A DNA stretch of 23,076 bases, taken from Apostichopus californicus. Its lineage: Eukaryota > Echinodermata > Holothuroidea > Aspidochirotida > Stichopodidae. Made by a program: the position numbers and the translations under genes. Shown here in pieces: positions 12,101-19,420 of the stretch (position 1 is the stretch's first letter; each line of letters begins with the position of its first letter). The DNA lies in assembly GCA_020650975.1 (NCBI GenBank), contig JAIPMN010019989.1, forward strand, positions 1 through 23,076. Reading direction: 5' to 3'. Below the pieces are notes generated by a model. That model worked only from the letters and a program-made list of their open reading frames with translations. It searched no databases and was not told the DNA's origin.

Positions 12101-14604
12101 CTTACTTCAAATGGTGGCGTAAAAGTCGAAAAATTTGCAACTTTCAACTTTGTTTTTCTCCAAGATATTTTCCGTTGGGATCCCAATAAACCTCGCCCAC
12201 AATATGAATATTTAAACACTACGAACGTCATTGACCAATACGTAATACAACACCAAGCTTGAGTTGTGTAGGGCCTACAGTCTATATGGCAGTTGTACCA
12301 GGGAGTTCCATAACAACTCCCTGGTTGTACCATCACAAAGTCTTTAATCTATTTTTAGCAACGGCTCATAACTAAACCTGCATCTCTGATTGGTTGAATT
12401 CAAACTAGTGGGTTTGGGGTACTGTATGCGATTAATTTTAAATGTGGAATTTTGTCATGGATACTTTTCTCATTATCTGCAAATATCCTTAATTACTCGC
12501 CAATTAACGATGTTGGCAGGGAAAAACTTGGCTGATATCTTAGTTTGCTGTTTTGTGATTGATATATGTAAAAAAAAAGTAGAAAACGGCGACCAAACGC
12601 AAAATGCTGCTTTAAGCGTTTCATTTTCTGATCCTTTATTCTTCTCATTTTGCCTACATTGCAGGAATGAAATGGAAAGGCAGTTCTTGGAGATACTTGA
12701 TTTTAATATTAATGTGCCATCAAGTGTCTACGCCAAGTATTACTTTGATTTAAGGGTGCTGGCCGATGCTTACGAACTCTCCATTCCAGCTGAGCCTCTC
12801 AGCAGACAGAGAGCCAAAAAATTAGAGGTGAATTGATATTTTATTCTCTCCTATGTTCATTGTCGTTTTTTATTATTCATTGTCCATTGTTCTGTTGTTT
12901 CTTTCACCGTTCATTGTCACAATTAAAAAGGTCTCTCCTTTATTTTTGTTTTTGTTTCATTTAACCTGCATTTATTTCTGTGTGTTCCCCCTCACAGTCA
13001 GCCACTGAAGAATATCATGCTAGGACTTAAATGTCAGGCCATATAATTTTCATATATATTAACCTCCACAGGTATCTTGCAATCAGATAAACAATTTGTT
13101 AAGTTTTTTCTCTCTGTGTTTGATTTGAATCAAAGACTTGGAAAGAGTCAAGAGTAACGTTAAGCAGCGTGTTATAAATTTCTACAAAATCTTGCAAATG
13201 AGCAAACTCTCATGAATCTTTTAGAATTTTTTTCCCTCCCAAAATGAACTCGAACTTTCTAAGTAATTGATGGATTCATTAAATTCTGGAAAGTTTTGCC
13301 GCCCACTTACTCTTCTGTACAGTAGATCGTGCAACCAATAAATAGTTAATTTTCAATATTTTTAGCCGTTTCTCTGTTTGACTGCCTGCTTGACTGCCTG
13401 ATGATTGTGACAGTAGATGAAGAAATTAACCAAAATGAATGCCAACAGCTATCTTAAGAGATCAGATGTTAAAGGGACTGCTACGAGGGAGGTGAAGGTG
13501 TGGTGAAGTGGCCATAGTATCTCTTCCACAATTACTAGGTTTCTGGTCCAAATCCTTACCAGGAACCAGATTCTTTTGGACCTATTCCAAAAAATTGCTG
13601 CTATGCAGTGTTGATGAGCGGAGGCTTTTTCAGATTTGACATTTCTAGTTTGGGACATTGGGAGCATCGCTTTGGTTCTGTTCCCTTCAATGGTTTTAAG
13701 ACAAATGTGGTTCACCATAGCTGCACTGCATGATGCTGAATGGGGGTGTGCCTTAAGCTTCTTCAGTATTCTTCAGAGAAAAGTGGTCGGATGCGGAGGT
13801 ACACTCCTCCTCCGTCGGATGGGGACGTTAAATGGCGGCCCTGAAAGTAGGAATGGGTGGGACATTACATTTTTCTGAACACTCATCAGTTAGGGAAGGC
13901 TTGATATAAGCCAGTGTTTAAACATGATCATCATCATCACATGGCTAGGGTTTCAAAGGAGCTTTGGTTGACTTCCTAACCCTTGGGAGATAATAAACTA
14001 AAGTCAAACTGTTGCAATTAAAATACTCCAGCATTCACTACCCTTAAAACATGATGCTATTTGGAGATATACAAATGCTTGGAAATATCACATAAAAACT
14101 GTTGAAGGTTTCTACCATACTTCATAATGGATCTGTAAATTAACTGTATTTACTGGTTATACTAAAAATTACAATAATATCTTAAAAACTCACAACAAAT
14201 GTTTGTGTCATTGCTTTCAAATATTTTTTGTACACAAATGATGCATTCTTTGTTATTGGCGTATCTTTCAATTCGTTGTGCCTTATAACGTTACGTTTGA
14301 AATGGATCTCAGTTGTTTTTTTCTGTTTTGTGTCACTAGTGTGTTAGTACACCTATTCTACTAACAGTATATTGTTGTATATATCTTTCCTCTGTTTTGT
14401 GTTTTGTGTCACTAGTGTGTTCATACTCATATTTTCTAGTAACAGTATGTGTTTTTTCTTGATATATGTCTTCCCCTGCAGGCCTTTTCCAAAGATACGG
14501 AAACAAATTCTTCAAGTGCAATCAACGCGAAGTCTCTTCGTCGAGCTCAAAGCGACATGATCTTGAGCGTTTTCCCCAAATTCGATGCAGCTATCATATC
14601 ATGA
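2905..14604 (+). CDS. CCNY: Cyclin Y (CCNY/CCNYL1-like), complete coding region in 8 exons
   Basis: Join 2905-3115, 3987-4046, 7395-7536, 8247-8334, 9514-9633, 11274-11440, 12665-12827, 14482-14604: 1074 nt, 357 residues plus TGA, against about 341 in human CCNY as I recall it. Every intron is GT-AG and the phases (1,1,2,0,0,2,0) close into one frame. The protein starts MGNKHGCYC: Gly2 fits N-myristoylation and Cys7/Cys9 possible palmitoylation. A variable Ser/His-rich N-terminal region follows. Then come a conserved TIFLTKS stretch (about 81-87), CSSIYVDDS before the box, and a cyclin box spanning about 138-290. The box contains [39 protein letters not shown], and [20 protein letters not shown]. 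Lys239 and Glu267 match the conserved cyclin-box Lys/Glu pair. The C terminus has an RRAQSD site (Ser341), like the 14-3-3-binding serine of vertebrate CCNY, and ends AAIIS. Known family role: plasma-membrane activator of CDK14/CDK16. It could equally be called the single pre-duplication orthologue of CCNY and CCNYL1. I am very confident of family and structure. Confidence 0.96.
3116..3986 (+). other. Intron 1 (871 bp)
   Basis: GT-AG intron, phase 1, with acceptor TTTTCATTTCAG at 3986. AT-rich and without a recognisable coding segment. It holds a short poly(T) run near 3790 and nothing else I can support. Open frames across 3211-3594 and 3886-4122 on the minus strand have no family resemblance. 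Confidence 0.9.
3987..4046 (+). CDS. CCNY: Cyclin Y coding exon 2 (60-nt mini-exon)
   Basis: Completes codon 71 and encodes residues 72-90 plus one base of codon 91. The translated piece includes [12 protein letters not shown], matching the ASTIFLSKSQ segment conserved in vertebrate CCNY and CCNYL1. Acceptor TTTCAG|GAGATC and donor GAAG|GTACGT both fit consensus. Both flanking introns are phase 1, so skipping this exon would keep the frame and remove 20 residues. Confidence 0.95.
4780..5110. other. CpG-rich patch inside intron 2
   Basis: Counting by eye gives about 25 CpG dinucleotides in about 330 bp, far denser than surrounding DNA. A cluster lies at 4940-5040 (CCGGCTACCGAG, TTCGTCGACGGTG, GATCGTCGGCGTC). 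No frame here resembles cyclin Y or another family. It could be an unmethylated internal promoter or enhancer, an alternative first exon, or a fairly young inserted repeat that has not yet lost its CpGs. Confidence 0.45.
5466..5480. repeat. G-rich homopolymer tract
   Basis: GGGGT followed by ten G residues. It is part of a recurring pattern of G or C runs in the non-coding DNA of this window and could form a G-quadruplex on this strand. Confidence 0.85.
6088..6100. repeat. Poly(G) tract (13 G)
   Basis: An uninterrupted run of 13 G within intron 2. Length polymorphism and assembly error are both likely at such a run. Confidence 0.88.
6896..7278 (-). mobile_element. tRNA-derived SINE, minus strand
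   Basis: Read on the minus strand from 7278, the element opens with a tRNA-like head. The A box is TGGTCAAGTGG (7257-7267) and the B box GGTTCGAGCCC (7214-7224), spaced as in a pol III promoter. A tRNA-unrelated body follows, including TTGTGTCCTTGGGCAAGGC and CATTGCCTCTC, then a 3' part with TTATATAAG and a tail of ATT/TAA triplets at 6896-6912. The body matches the plus-strand element at 10901-11207, so both belong to one family. A true tRNA is excluded by the absent acceptor-stem pairing and the long non-tRNA body. It ends about 116 bp upstream of the exon 3 acceptor. Confidence 0.85.
7395..7536 (+). CDS. CCNY: Cyclin Y coding exon 3
   Basis: Completes codon 91 (Asp), encodes residues 92-137 and two bases of codon 138 (Cys). 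It includes [24 protein letters not shown] and NLKTTIK. These align with RKS, KYSSCSTIFLDDSTVSQP and NLKYTIKC of vertebrate CCNY. The serine around residue 120 lies where vertebrate CCNY Ser100, a reported 14-3-3 site, is found. Acceptor TTTTGCAG|AT and donor AAATG|GTATGT. Confidence 0.95.
7537..8246 (+). other. Intron 3 (710 bp)
   Basis: Phase 2 intron, donor GTATGT and acceptor CTTCATATCAG. It is purine-rich at 7590-7690 and pyrimidine-rich at 7745-7785. No gene or known element is recognised. Confidence 0.9.
8247..8334 (+). CDS. CCNY: Cyclin Y coding exon 4
   Basis: Completes Cys138 and encodes residues 139-167. It starts [12 protein letters not shown], almost identical to the VALAIYYHIKNR start of the vertebrate cyclin box region, followed by [12 protein letters not shown], which matches LDIFDENLHPLS. 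The donor is TCT|GTAAGT at 8334/8335, phase 0. Confidence 0.96.
8335..9513 (+). other. Intron 4 (1179 bp)
   Basis: Phase 0 intron, donor GTAAGT and acceptor TCGTCCGCAG. It carries the 21-bp minisatellite at 8556-8866. The remainder (8335-8555 and 8870-9510) is AT-rich with no recognised feature. Confidence 0.9.
8556..8866. repeat. 21-bp minisatellite, about 14.5 copies
   Basis: The unit is approximately CTAAATCTTCTCTCTTATGGC. Thirteen copies are 21 bp, one copy near 8808-8834 is 27 bp, and an 11-bp partial copy closes the array. In the middle, copies ending TTATGGC alternate with copies ending TTACGAG, so part of the array is built from a 42-bp higher-order unit. It lies wholly inside intron 4. 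One forward frame stays open for about ten units before a TAA at about 8782, but no start codon or splice evidence supports translation. Confidence 0.95.
9514..9633 (+). CDS. CCNY: Cyclin Y coding exon 5
   Basis: Encodes residues 168-207, phase 0 at both ends (120 nt). It contains [18 protein letters not shown] and [16 protein letters not shown], matching PDYDKHNPEQKQIYRFVR and LFSAAQLTAECAIVTL of vertebrate CCNY, the first helices of the cyclin box. Skipping would keep the frame but remove part of the cyclin fold. Confidence 0.97.
10172..10235. repeat. Short ATGCAT-rich imperfect tandem repeat
   Basis: The motifs AACGATGCAT and TTATGCATAACGATGCAT recur several times with 10-12 bp spacing, next to a diverged TTGCATCGTGTTG. 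Because the unit contains the palindromes ATGCAT and TATGCATA, the tract can also fold on itself. Confidence 0.7.
10901..11207 (+). mobile_element. tRNA-derived SINE, plus strand
   Basis: A tRNA-like head carries A box TGGCCAATTGG (10909-10919) and B box GGTTCGATTCC (10953-10963). The body includes TTGTGTCCTTGGGCAAGAGG and CTTGCCTCTCT. A 3' module contains two AAAGCGCT motifs and ends TATATAAA, followed by an ATT-rich tail (about 11193-11207). The body and 3' module are shared with the minus-strand copy at 6896-7278. The repeated AAAGCGCT...TATATAAA end is likely the part recognised by a partner LINE reverse transcriptase (inference). It ends about 66 bp upstream of the exon 6 acceptor. Confidence 0.88.
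11274..11440 (+). CDS. CCNY: Cyclin Y coding exon 6 (core of cyclin box)
   Basis: Encodes residues 208-262 and two bases of Met263. It contains [26 protein letters not shown] and [12 protein letters not shown], nearly identical to vertebrate CCNY. Lys239 in SSKVWDD is the conserved cyclin-box lysine that helps contact the kinase. Acceptor GATACAG|GTC and donor GATAT|GTAAGT. Confidence 0.97.
12004..12615. mobile_element. MITE with perfect TIRs and TTAA target duplication
   Basis: TTAA at 12004-12007 is followed by AGCAGCATTTTGCGT, and the far end is ACGCAAAATGCTGCT followed by TTAA at 12612-12615. The 15-bp terminal inverted repeats (12008-12022 and 12597-12611) are identical, 19 bp with the TTAA. 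The element is 604 bp without target sites and encodes no transposase. A TTAA target is the signature of the piggyBac superfamily. The AG terminus is not the classical CC start, so the superfamily assignment is tentative. It carries an internal 11-bp hairpin at 12297-12325. Its right end lies about 50 bp upstream of exon 7. Confidence 0.88.
12297..12325. repeat. 11-bp inverted repeat within the MITE
   Basis: ACCAGGGAGTT and its exact complement AACTCCCTGGT are separated by a 7-base loop. GTTGTACCA is also directly repeated on both sides of the hairpin, at 12292-12300 and 12323-12331. It may mark a nested insertion or a folding feature of the element. Confidence 0.8.
12665..12827 (+). CDS. CCNY: Cyclin Y coding exon 7
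   Basis: Completes Met263 and encodes residues 264-317. It contains [35 protein letters not shown] and [11 protein letters not shown], matching [19 protein letters not shown] and PLSRERAHKLE of vertebrate CCNY. Glu267 is the cyclin-box glutamate that pairs with Lys239. Acceptor ATTGCAG|GAATG and donor TTAGAG|GTGAAT, phase 0. Confidence 0.97.
13480..13845 (+). mobile_element. Diverged SINE-like repeat
   Basis: The 3' part GTCGGATGGGGACGTTAAAT (13814-13833) followed by GGCGGCCC resembles the common invertebrate SINE ending that I recall as 'GGATGGGGACGTTAAATGG'. Upstream are GTGGTGAAGTGGCCATAG and TCTGGTCCAAATCC, which could be decayed A-box and B-box regions, and GACATTGGGAGCATCGC, which could be part of the body. 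The tRNA-like head is too worn to be sure, and start and end are approximate. Confidence 0.42.
14322..14476. repeat. Tandem duplication abutting the exon 8 acceptor
   Basis: Copy 1 (14322-14390) and copy 2 (14391-14476) share TCTGTTTTGTGTCACTAGTG, then a diverged middle, then CTAGTAACAGTAT or CTAACAGTAT, then ATATATNTNTTCC. Copy 2 has an extra GTTTTGT step and supplies the polypyrimidine tract used by exon 8. Copy 1 ends in a similar but AG-less pyrimidine tract. Confidence 0.82.
14482..14604 (+). CDS. CCNY: Cyclin Y terminal coding exon 8
   Basis: Encodes residues 318-357 and TGA (14602-14604). It contains SLRRAQSDM (335-343), placed like RKRSASADN around Ser326 of vertebrate CCNY, and ends DAAIIS, matching SPAIIS. 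The first half, [15 protein letters not shown], is much more diverged than the vertebrate AISRLCEDKYKDL segment. Acceptor CCCCTGCAG|GCC at 14481/14482. Confidence 0.94.
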   Translation, partial: AFSKDTETNSSSAINAKSLRRAQSDMILSVFPKFDAAIIS

Positions 14605-15170
14605 AACTGTGCCAATAGTCCCCATGATATGGAACAAAGAAAGGAAACAAACAAACAGTTCAACACTGTCAGTGCAATTACAAAATGTAAAAAAGTAAAA
14701 AACAAAACGAGGAAACGTGTAATGACAATTTAACATTTTCATGAAAAGGCAGAACTTTGCCGTATGTTTTATGAGGACCAATTTGGTAAATGCTGCGTAC
14801 GGTTATTGGACCTGTAGAGAGGACCTACCTAGTGGCACCAGTCTTTATTCCCGATGGGTGTGTTCTTGTGCTCAGAGAATGGGAAATGGTAGCATCACTT
14901 CCAGCACGGATCACGGCCTGCTACTCGCGACTGGCGCCATATACTAATTCTCATGGTTTTCTCGGATTGAGTTCTTTGGACTTGTTTTCATGCCGTTCCA
15001 CTCTCAGAATAAGTCCTAGATATATTATATCCATCCAAATACTACATGATCATAAGACTGAGAAGTACCTATCACTGGTACTCTCAATTGGAATCTTGTA
15101 ATGGTACTCGAAATGTGCTACTTGATTTTGGTACTCATATTCCTATGCTGTGTTGTGCTGATACAAGAAG

Positions 15171-15490
15171 CCCAGGAGGTAACATGATGAGACTGGGTGA
15201 TCACAGTACTTGATGTGTACCTGTTAATACTTTACAGATTCTGCAAACCTTGACCTGGTAATCACAACTGATTTTGCTATGGGTTTACTGATAGGCATGC
15301 CGTTGAACTCAAACAGACAGTCCAGGGAGGTATCGCGATAAGACTCGTCGGTCGCAAGACTGGTGGTCTCTGCTCTCTATCGCTATTCAAAACTGGACAT
15401 CGATAATTTGGTACTCAAAGTGGGATTTGCTCCGGATAGTAGGCATAATCATGGGAGGTGTACTCACATAATAGGTCCTGGAGGTGTCAC
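15171..15490. repeat. Diverged tandem repeats with a period of about 153 bp
   Basis: CCCAGGAGGTAACATGATGA (15171), CCAGGGAGGTATCGCGATAA (15322) and CCTGGAGGTGTCACG (15477) recur at spacings of 151 and 155 bp. The first two continue with GACT. Related GGTACTC motifs occur at 15077, 15103, 15130 and 15411. A fourth, more eroded copy may lie near 15020-15060. The repeats lie in the presumed 3' UTR. Confidence 0.5.
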
Positions 15491-16079
15491 GCAACATTGG
15501 TCACAAAAGACTGTCTTCACTCATGGTTCAAGGCACTCTACTCTCTGATGATATTTTTACAGACACCACACTATCCTGCACAGCTGTACTCACATTATGT
15601 AATTCAGGGAACGGGACAAACAAAGAAAGAACTACCAAATTTCAGTTTATGAGATGACCAGAAATTTTAGGTCCTTGAATGTTGATTTCGTTTTCACCAG
15701 GAGGGACCAATCTGATCCTAGAAACGAGTTGTATTTTTTTTTTCTTTTTCTACTCGACTCGCTAAGATTTGTATCTTTGTCTCGTCGACACCAATATCAA
15801 CTTCCGATTATGGTTCCTAAGTATGTCATCACGATATATATTCTACAGCGTGTCTCTGTAAAACAATGGACGAGCTATTTCTAGAATCAAACAGACCAAA
15901 TCGTTCTAAGACTTTCTCACATTCTGACAGTCGGGGCTCTTCTTGAAACCTGCTGCATCGTTTGGTTGAAATTTTGCCAGTATCTTTTAGGTTTCATACA
16001 TCATTCATTAAAAAGAAAGATAGGGTACCAGACAATCTCTCACTTTACATCCTTGTCACTTTAAAAGTCCAGGTTTGTG

Positions 16080-16085
16080 AATAAA
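16080..16085 (+). terminator. CCNY: Candidate polyadenylation signal AATAAA
   Basis: Canonical hexamer about 1.48 kb after the stop codon, with a GT-rich element 25-50 bp downstream. It is the first canonical hexamer I see after the TGA; an ATTAAA lies at about 16008. Alternative sites further downstream cannot be excluded. Confidence 0.45.
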
Positions 16086-16677
16086 TATTTAAAACTTTTA
16101 GATTCAATCTATCTGTGAGGGGCATTTTGTAGTTCTTTCCAAGTTAGGAATCAGATAAGTGGTAGCATTGCTATAGACCTGTTTAATACTTTAGCATGAG
16201 CTGCGATAATAAGTCATCTCGGACTGTTGACATGGTTCCTTCAGGACTTATTACAAAGTAACCACCACAACATACAAAAATTCAACATTTACAATTTTTA
16301 CTAACATTTACATTAATACGTTAATCTGTGGAGGCATTTACGCCCTTTTTTGATTTGGACTTTGTGTTATGCCAGAGTCTTCAATTTGTTGAAGCTAAAA
16401 CTGTACTTCAAAATGCTTTTTTTTTTTTCGTAGTAGCAGTAGTAGAAATACTTCAAACCATTTGTTTTTGCTCTTGAGTGGGAAAGAATCTTCAAACATT
16501 GAAAAATGTAAAAAGGGGAAAAAAAGAAAAGAAAAGAAAACCAATACCACATAGATGAACTAACCCCGAAAAAATGAGAAAGATGTTTACAATGTTTTTC
16601 TACCACCAGTAATTATTCCGTAAAAGGAAAATCTTGAAAATGATTACAAATGGGATGGGAACATTTGTACGTCTGAG

Positions 16678-16706
16678 GTGGGGGTGGGGGGGGGGGAGGA
16701 GGGGGG
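16678..16706. repeat. G-rich tract
   Basis: Five or more G runs of three or more, including a run of ten, interrupted by T and A. It is a good candidate for G-quadruplex formation and lies about 600 bp beyond the candidate poly(A) signal. Confidence 0.8.
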
Positions 16707-17321
16707 CATTGCGAGGGTTTTCTGGAATAGTTTTGTTGCCCTATCTCGGGCAGACGCCAGAGGCTGGACATTTAAATGGAGGGAGTATTCAGTATTATAC
16801 AGAAGATACGAAGAATTGTCAAAAATAAAAACAGATCCGTTTTCAATTGTATACCGGCTATTATGTTTAAATGTGCCTTGTATTGGACATTCAAAGGTGC
16901 AATTTATTGTTATTGACCCCAAAACATTGTAACATTAATATCAGTTTTGTATTATGTTTTTTAACTTGAAGAATTTGTTCATTCTAGGGAAAAAATTCCT
17001 TCTATGAAGATAAGAAGGATATTTAGTTAAAAAAAAAAAATAAAAAAAAAAGAAGAAGAAAAACAGGGTTTCCTGTGGTTTTGGACCAGATTAAATCATG
17101 AGACTTCTGTAATAATAATATTGGCCTGGACGTCAGTTTTTTACGATGTTAAGCAATCGTATACGCATGTTGGAGATGCCAAAGCCCAGGGGTGGCAATC
17201 CAATTTACAGCTTTAGCCTCAAACTGTCTTCTTAAGATGCAGTGTCATTGAAAAAAGGCAAATTTTAATTGGCCATATTAAATCCCTTTTCCTCTGTCCT
17301 CAACCATCCCACTACCACCTT

Positions 17322-17336
17322 CCCCCCCCCCCCCCC
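17322..17336. repeat. Poly(C) tract (15 C)
   Basis: An uninterrupted run of 15 C followed by TCCC, in non-coding DNA downstream of the gene. Confidence 0.88.
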
Positions 17337-18383
17337 TCCCAGACACACATATAATACTTGTAGGTTTTTAGCAATATAAGAAATAGTAAAAATGTGGTGA
17401 TTGTTGCCACTTTGGTGGCTGCAATGCAGATTTTAAAGTCTTGCATAAGTTTCAATCTTTGATAGCCCTTCTCTTACCTTATATAACTTTATACCTTTGC
17501 TGTGATATGAAGGACCATTTATCTAGTGACTTAATATATATGAAGTGGGCTGCTAACGTATAAGGTGTAGCCAAACAGCCATATCTATTATGTTAAGAAA
17601 TTTTAAAGTAACATTTTTCAAGGATTTAAATAAAATAGGTACTCCTGTTCTTAAATATTTTTGTAAAACTGATAATGTACTTAAAAAAACTCATCAAGAT
17701 GTGGTTTTTCAATTGAATGTATTTTTGTGTTATAATTTTGGCTATGAAATTGTCTTCTATCGTGTTATGTTGTTTCTGTTCATTTTGTTTTTCTACGTTT
17801 TGTAGAGGTTTCCTTCCAGCGAGATTTGTTGACTTTGCTATTAAACAGGGTGAGGACGTCAGGACAATAGGAAAATGGTATAAATAGTCACATGACGACT
17901 GTATTAACCCCAAATTTGACCCCTATTATTATATATTGCTAAGATTATTTTCCTGATATTACAAGAGATATATTCCCATAGGTCCTTAGGCATCGAGGTT
18001 ATCACCGCGACATTCAGGCGTGTTAAACGAGATGATTTAAGGTTCCATTGTAAAAAAAAAAAAAATGTTCTAAAAATTGTCTTTATACAGATTCTTAATA
18101 TTTTAATCATCTATGATAAGTCTTTGGATTTTCTAGCATATATATTTGACATTGATGCCGGTCATTTTACATAAAATTACCTTCTTTTCCAGAAATATTT
18201 CTGGTAGTAAGCCTGTAACACCTGTTGGGGTGATTGCCACTTTTCACTGATTTAGACTAAAAATCTCCAACTTTGGAAAAACAGCTATATATACCATAAT
18301 ATAAGAAGTGAATAATAATAACTTAAGTAGCAGTTTTTTATCCCTCTTAACAGTTATGACTTTTCAGGCACATCTTAATATTA

Positions 18384-18413
18384 GATATGTCCTGTTTCCA
18401 CCCAAAAAATTAA
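18384..18413. repeat. Fragment shared with 19295-19324
   Basis: GTCCTGTTTCCACCC followed by AAAAAATTAA closely resembles GTCATTTCTACCC followed by AAAAAATTAA at 19302-19324. The likeness suggests two members of one small repeat family; the boundaries of this copy are not clear. Confidence 0.4.
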
Positions 18414-19294
18414 GTGAAACTCTGTGCCCAGTATTGCTTTAAACTTTGGACTTTTTGTTTAGATATTCACCCTTACAGTATAAATGTTTGAAAAGCTCAT
18501 TTTCAGAAAAATTTGTAAATTTTCAATTTCTAAAAAAAAATTCATTAATACATTTGATTTTGAGAATTTTGACAAAACACTGATTTTGGCAACACAATTT
18601 ACAAAACACGTTCTCAAACTCCAATCGAATAATGCAGTGAATAATCAAGGAATACTTTAGGCAAAATCTTAATCTTGATATGTTAGAGCCCAAGAAAACA
18701 AGAACAAAATGATTGCTAGTAATGCATCTACAACTATTTTGATTTTTAAGATACCTTCAAAGTATGCTATATCTCATGCACTTTTTCATTTCTTTATTCC
18801 AGTATAAATTTACAGAGAAATTTATAAATAAGATAAAAATATAACAATATACAGAACATCAAAAATACAGGTTAAGACATATAAAAGTTTATGAGATTAA
18901 GTTAATAATGAAACATAAAAAGTGTTACAAAAGTTATCAAAATTATCAAGAAGCTACAACAAAGGATGCTCCTTTAAGGTTACATTCATGATGACATTGG
19001 CTCCTCAGTGCAGGCCTAAATATTCAGGTTAATCCATTGCTCTATGAATTCTAATAACTCAACCAAAACATGTTCTTTTAACTTTACATTAAACTGTAAA
19101 GCACCCTTGGATGATATATAACACCATTAGTCCTTGACAAATGAACATAACATCGTAAACATGTCATTTGACGCCATAAAAGTCTTCTTTTTTTTTTGCC
19201 CCATTGAGTTCGGTGTTGCATGTGAGGAATCTAATAGTATGTGTATTAATTAGACTATATAATCCAGTCACTTTAACTGATGAACATCAGCAAT
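18414..19294. other. AT-rich non-coding stretch
   Basis: Long A- and T-rich DNA without open frames of note, RNA-gene promoters or recognisable repeats. Confidence 0.7.
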
Positions 19295-19420
19295 TTAAAG
19301 GGTCATTTCTACCCAAAAAATTAAAATTGTTGTAGAAATACAACATGGACTGATAACAGTGTTTTTTTTAATGGTCTACAAAATACCAACATTAATGTTG
19401 TGCCTAAAGTTATCCTTTAA
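19295..19420. mobile_element. Possible small TTAA-flanked MITE
   Basis: TTAA at 19295-19298 is followed by AGGGTCATTT; the other end is AAGTTATCCT followed by TTAA at 19417-19420. Terminal inversion is short and imperfect (AGG plus scattered matches over about 15 positions). It includes the hairpin TGTTGTA-GAAA-TACAACA at 19328-19345. The call depends on the likeness to the two clearer TTAA elements at 12004 and 20565. Confidence 0.35.

Larger units (their letters stand above)
11441..12664 (+). other. Intron 6 (1224 bp)
   Basis: Phase 2 intron, donor GTAAGT and acceptor CTACATTGCAG. Half of it (12004-12615) is a TTAA-flanked MITE. The part from 11441 to 12003 shows no recognisable feature. 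The open frame starting at 12390 that runs into exon 7 is only a read-through of MITE and intron sequence into the exon. Confidence 0.92.
12828..14481 (+). other. Intron 7 (1654 bp)
   Basis: Phase 0 intron, donor GTGAAT (weak at +4 and +5) and acceptor TCTTCCCCTGCAG. It holds three copies of TTCATTGTC between 12857 and 12920, a SINE-like stretch at 13480-13845, and a tandem duplication at 14322-14476. The stretch 13850-14320 shows nothing recognisable. Confidence 0.88.
14605..16105 (+). other. CCNY: Probable 3' UTR of cyclin Y
   Basis: No coding similarity follows the TGA. The first clear poly(A) signal is AATAAA at 16080-16085, followed from 16110 by a GT-rich stretch (TCTGTGAGG and TTTTGTAG), as expected downstream of cleavage. 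The region contains three diverged repeats of about 153 bp. The true end is uncertain; other AATAAA hexamers occur further on. Confidence 0.45.
16106..18380. other. Non-coding DNA downstream of cyclin Y
   Basis: AT-rich DNA with A-runs (near 17029-17050 and 18052-18065), the G-rich tract at 16678 and the poly(C) tract at 17322. A small 8-bp inverted repeat, AATAAGTC...GACTTATT, lies at 16208-16252. No frame resembles a known protein and no RNA gene is recognised. Confidence 0.7.

Noticed and set aside
12390-12836. 148-codon open frame reading into exon 7
   Set aside because: The first part is MITE and intron sequence; only 12665-12827 is coding, and the acceptor at 12664 explains the junction.
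14790-15101. 103-codon open frame after the cyclin Y stop
   Set aside because: It lies in the presumed 3' UTR, overlaps another frame of equal quality and resembles no known protein.
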